Position numbers and translations under genes: made by a program
Notes under the pieces: model-generated
Seen by the model: only the letters and a program-made list of their open reading frames with translations
What the model was told of the DNA's origin: nothing
Database searches by the model: none
Assembly (NCBI GenBank): GCA_016180165.1
Contig: JACPBU010000076.1
Span: 1 to 6,943, forward strand
Reading direction: 5' to 3'
DNA from: Candidatus Woesearchaeota archaeon
GTDB taxonomy: Archaea; Nanobdellota; Nanobdellia; Woesearchaeales; JACPBV01
Length of the DNA stretch: 6,943 nt
Shown: piece after piece, positions 5,343 to 6,943 of the stretch
Layout of the letters: every line of letters starts with the position of its first letter
Numbering within the stretch: the first letter of the stretch is position 1

Positions 5343-6395
5343 TTATATTTCCATATTAAACCTATCCTTCCCCTCACCAACACCCATTATCGATACCCCT
5401 TTAAATGGGGTAAGCTGTTGAGGCATCGCCAGGCCTAACTTCCTGCCGCAATAAGAGTCGATGCAGTAATCCAAAAAAGCCGCTAACAGCGAAGGTTTTT
5501 CAGAAGGATGGCTAAACAGAGAATGTGGCAATATTGTTCTGTAATCTCTCCGGATAAAATCCCCATTGGCTGTTGAAACCCACGGAACGATACGGCGAAA
5601 CTTGAATTCATCGTTGTCCTGTCCAACCTCCACCCAGCCAGAATATGTTTCATTATCCATATCAGCGTGCTGAATGCCATAGGCATAAATAAGGTTTTTA
5701 TTATCTAATGAAAACGGCGAAGAAAGCTCTTCAGCAGCAAGATTTTCACTTGGCCTTCCCGCTAAAGTAAACTTATCTATCGGCATTGTGCCAATCTTCA
5801 TCTTTTCAAGAATAAATCTGGCAACCCTCACTGAACGATACGCCTGCGCTGTGTTGCAGCCACCTGCATAAAACAATTCAATAGCCCCTCTGACATCTTC
5901 CATGGTAAAGGGCTGCTCCCTTAGCTCAGAAGGCTGTTTCATTTCCAACTTTTTCCAGTCATTTCCCGAGAATGGCTGGGAGAACATAGCAAGTCCAAAT
6001 GCAATTGGGGGAAGCTTTCTGCCCAAATAAAGTTGTGCCATAGAGTTATAGAACTCCATCTCCCCATTTACTGCTTCCTCATCTGCCTCATCGTAATATT
6101 CCCTGTTGCTTTGTCCGCCGAGAATATTTTCCAAAACGCCAGCACGGCGAAAACATTCCAACTCGATTAATTCATGAAGGTATGCTGCACGGGAAAAGAT
6201 AGTCGGGTGTTGCTCATCATGCTGGATAAGGGGGACCAAGCTTTGAGACAGGCTGCTTCTCGTCCTGCCCCCCACATAACGTATGGCATCTTGTCTGGTG
6301 ATTAAACCCTCAAGAATACTAACTTCAGGATACCCCTTTATCCCTTTCATTAACTTCGGATCATAATTCTCATGATGATACATTGAAATCTCCAT
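5343..6395 (-). CDS. unrecognised protein, about 350 aa
   Basis: Long open frame ending in TAA; I cannot place it in a family. It is a soluble protein with no signal peptide or membrane segment. Numbered from the chosen start, residues 15-60 include ILEGLITRQDAIRYVGG, possibly a helix-turn-helix-like or scaffold segment. Residues 69-80 contain AAYLHELIELEC with His74, Glu75, Glu78 and Glu80, followed by a strongly acidic stretch (YYDEADEEAVNGEMEFY, about 100-116); these could bind metal, but it is not a canonical HExxH site. A helical middle (FTMEDVRGAIELFYAGG, then VARFILEKMKIG) precedes a beta-rich C-terminal half with WVEVGQDNDEFKF and RIVPWVS. ATG 6419 would give 358 aa, but the TATA box TTTATAAA (6426-6419) overlaps that codon. 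ATG 6395 lies 27 nt downstream, so it is the likely leaderless start. Confidence 0.72.
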   Translation of the reverse strand: MEISMYHHENYDPKLMKGIKGYPEVSILEGLITRQDAIRYVGGRTRSSLSQSLVPLIQHDEQHPTIFSRAAYLHELIELECFRRAGVLENILGGQSNREYYDEADEEAVNGEMEFYNSMAQLYLGRKLPPIAFGLAMFSQPFSGNDWKKLEMKQPSELREQPFTMEDVRGAIELFYAGGCNTAQAYRSVRVARFILEKMKIGTMPIDKFTLAGRPSENLAAEELSSPFSLDNKNLIYAYGIQHADMDNETYSGWVEVGQDNDEFKFRRIVPWVSTANGDFIRRDYRTILPHSLFSHPSEKPSLLAAFLDYCIDSYCGRKLGLAMPQQLTPFKGVSIMGVGEGKDRFNMEI

Positions 6396-6418
6396 AATAC
6401 GTCGGAAATCGAATTCCA

Positions 6419-6426
6419 TTTATAAA
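6419..6426 (-). promoter_or_regulatory. TATA box of the 350-aa gene
   Basis: TTTATAAA on the minus strand, centre 27.5 nt from ATG 6395 and overlapping the alternative ATG 6419-6417. It decides the start of the gene. The preceding bases ATGGCAA are only a weak BRE. Confidence 0.6.
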
Positions 6427-6535
6427 TTGCCATTGTAGATGTGTCTAACGGCATAAAGTCAGATATATCGGCGTCACTATTCTTTTCATCAAAGGATAGG
6501 GCCCAGATGAGAATCTTTTATTTGTTCATAATGAT

Positions 6536-6563
6536 GGTCAGTCACTTGGCAACGTGATGGACC
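6536..6563. repeat. interrupted inverted repeat beside a plus-strand promoter
   Basis: GGTC-AG-TCAC, then TTGGCAAC, then GTGA-TG-GACC: arms 6536-6545 and 6554-6563, with 8 of 10 pairs matching. It ends directly at the A-rich BRE-like stretch before a TATA box, the position expected of an activator or repressor site. The function is inferred from position only. Confidence 0.4.
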
Positions 6564-6578
6564 CAAAAAGTTTTAAAT
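6563..6578 (+). promoter_or_regulatory. plus-strand BRE/TATA promoter candidate
   Basis: CCAAAAAG-TTTTAAAT; TATA 6571-6578, centre 28.5 nt from ATG 6603. The A-rich BRE-like stretch and the spacing match the other leaderless promoters in this window, supporting a real transcription unit to the right. Confidence 0.5.
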
Positions 6579-6602
6579 GATGATAAGACTTCGCCACTAA
6601 TT

Positions 6603-6866
6603 ATGGCTTACATCGCAATGATACTCTCAAATCAGCACCCGGAGACGCTCGTGCAAAGATTAAATGATGATCCATCGTGGTCAAAACCATGTCAGGAAAG
6701 CAGAGAATAATGGAGCGTCACAGATACACAGAACCCCATGGTTAGCATGATGATATACCGAGACCACCCCTCATTCCGCCTGTGGGAAAGAGCCAAATGC
6801 CTTATAGAATATATGGATGCGAGCGGAGATGTTCCCTCCAGCCAATATAATAGCAAATCTCGTTAA
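6603..6866 (+). pseudogene. possible broken small gene: 87 codons with one in-frame TAA
   Basis: Starting at ATG 6603 the frame encodes 35 residues (begins MAYIAMILSNQHPETL, ends CQESRE) and stops at TAA 6708-6710. The same frame then stays open for another 51 codons to TAA 6864-6866 (WSVTDTQNPMVSMM, then YRDHPSFRLWERAKC); a second ATG is at 6738 (42 aa). The promoter in front has leaderless spacing to ATG 6603. Three readings are possible: a gene broken by a nonsense change, a true 35-aa protein followed by a chance frame, or a non-coding transcript. The final stop lies just past the left arm of an inverted repeat, so the original 3' end may have been replaced. No family is recognised. Confidence 0.3.
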
Positions 6867-6888
6867 TTATCGAAATATTGCGAGATTT
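6855..6888. repeat. inverted repeat with 8-bp arms
   Basis: AAATCTCG (6855-6862) and CGAGATTT (6881-6888) are perfect complements around an 18-nt A/T-rich spacer. It is followed after 5 nt by a longer inverted repeat. GATTTTC occurs here (6884-6890) and again inside the next loop (6913-6919). Confidence 0.6.
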
Positions 6889-6893
6889 TCTAG

Positions 6894-6942
6894 TATAGTA
6901 AATCACCTTTTGGATTTTCGAGAATTTCGGTGATTTACTATA
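6894..6942. repeat. inverted repeat with perfect 14-bp arms at the window end
   Basis: TATAGTAAATCACC (6894-6907) and GGTGATTTACTATA (6929-6942) are perfect complements separated by 21 nt that include TTTTCGAGAA. Such a long exact dyad is unlikely by chance. It could be a protein-binding or replication-type site, the hairpin end of a small mobile element, or a structured RNA. The right arm stops one base before the window edge. Confidence 0.75.
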
Positions 6943-6943
6943 A

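Larger units (their letters stand above)
6428..6943. other. 516-base region without a convincing long gene
   Basis: Between the 350-aa gene promoter and the window edge neither strand has a convincing long ORF. Contents, listed separately: an inverted repeat next to a plus-strand BRE/TATA (6536-6578), a short plus-strand frame broken by one stop (6603-6866) and two A/T-rich inverted repeats (6855-6942). No tRNA, rRNA, transposase or CRISPR repeat series is seen. Bases 6428-6535 show nothing more that I can support. Confidence 0.6.

Noticed and set aside
5483..5686. 67-aa minus-strand ORF inside the 350-aa gene
   Set aside because: It is an alternative-frame shadow of the longer frame on the same strand, with no start signals.
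6508..6558. 16-codon plus-strand frame MRIFYLFIMMVSHLAT
   Set aside because: It is too short, has no TATA box or ribosome site at the right distance, and overlaps the inverted repeat.
6708..6710. Programmed readthrough or recoding of the in-frame TAA
   Set aside because: Known archaeal recoding uses TAG (pyrrolysine) or TGA (selenocysteine); nothing supports TAA recoding, so gene decay or chance is simpler.
6855..6943. CRISPR array or leader at the right edge
   Set aside because: Only two different inverted repeats are present; there is no direct repeat of 24-37 nt with regular spacers inside the window.

Overview
The window looks like chromosomal DNA from an archaeon. Almost every gene has an A/T-rich TATA element of the archaeal type (such as TTTATAAA), often preceded by a BRE-like CGAAA or CAAAA stretch. 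In four genes the start codon lies about 25-29 nt downstream of the TATA centre, as expected for leaderless transcripts. Two conserved families, a eukaryote-like class I fructose-bisphosphate aldolase and group I GroES/GroEL, are unusual in archaea. They are known from lineages that acquired bacterial-type genes, including Methanosarcina and several DPANN groups. A DPANN-like or other acquisition-rich archaeon is my inference; nothing here fixes the taxon, and no rRNA or tRNA gene is present.

Layout from left to right. Positions 1-635 (minus) hold the N-terminal 211 residues of a class I aldolase that runs off the left edge, with a leader carrying a Shine-Dalgarno site and an inverted repeat. 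Two orphan minus-strand genes follow: 828-1151 (about 107 aa) and 1217-1756 (179 aa), each with its own TATA box and separated by an oligo-T terminator. A minus-strand SAM-dependent methyltransferase (1852-2610) has a repeat-built insertion in its fold. It is divergent from the plus-strand groES-groEL operon (2803-4767), which ends in an oligo-T terminator. Two further minus-strand genes converge on groEL: a 119-aa four-helix membrane protein (4886-5245) and an unrecognised protein of about 350 aa (5343-6395).

The right 520 bases (6420-6943) have no long ORF but are not empty. They contain the promoter of the 350-aa gene, an interrupted inverted repeat beside a good plus-strand BRE/TATA, a short plus-strand reading frame broken by one in-frame TAA, and two nested A/T-rich inverted repeats. 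One of these has perfect 14-bp arms and ends one base before the window does.

Functionally, the aldolase serves central carbon metabolism and GroES/GroEL form the protein-folding chamber. The other genes have separate promoters, and I see no operon linking them to one pathway. The conserved genes (aldolase, groES, groEL) have Shine-Dalgarno leaders, whereas the poorly conserved ones look leaderless or nearly so. I see no clear defence system, CRISPR array or transposase.
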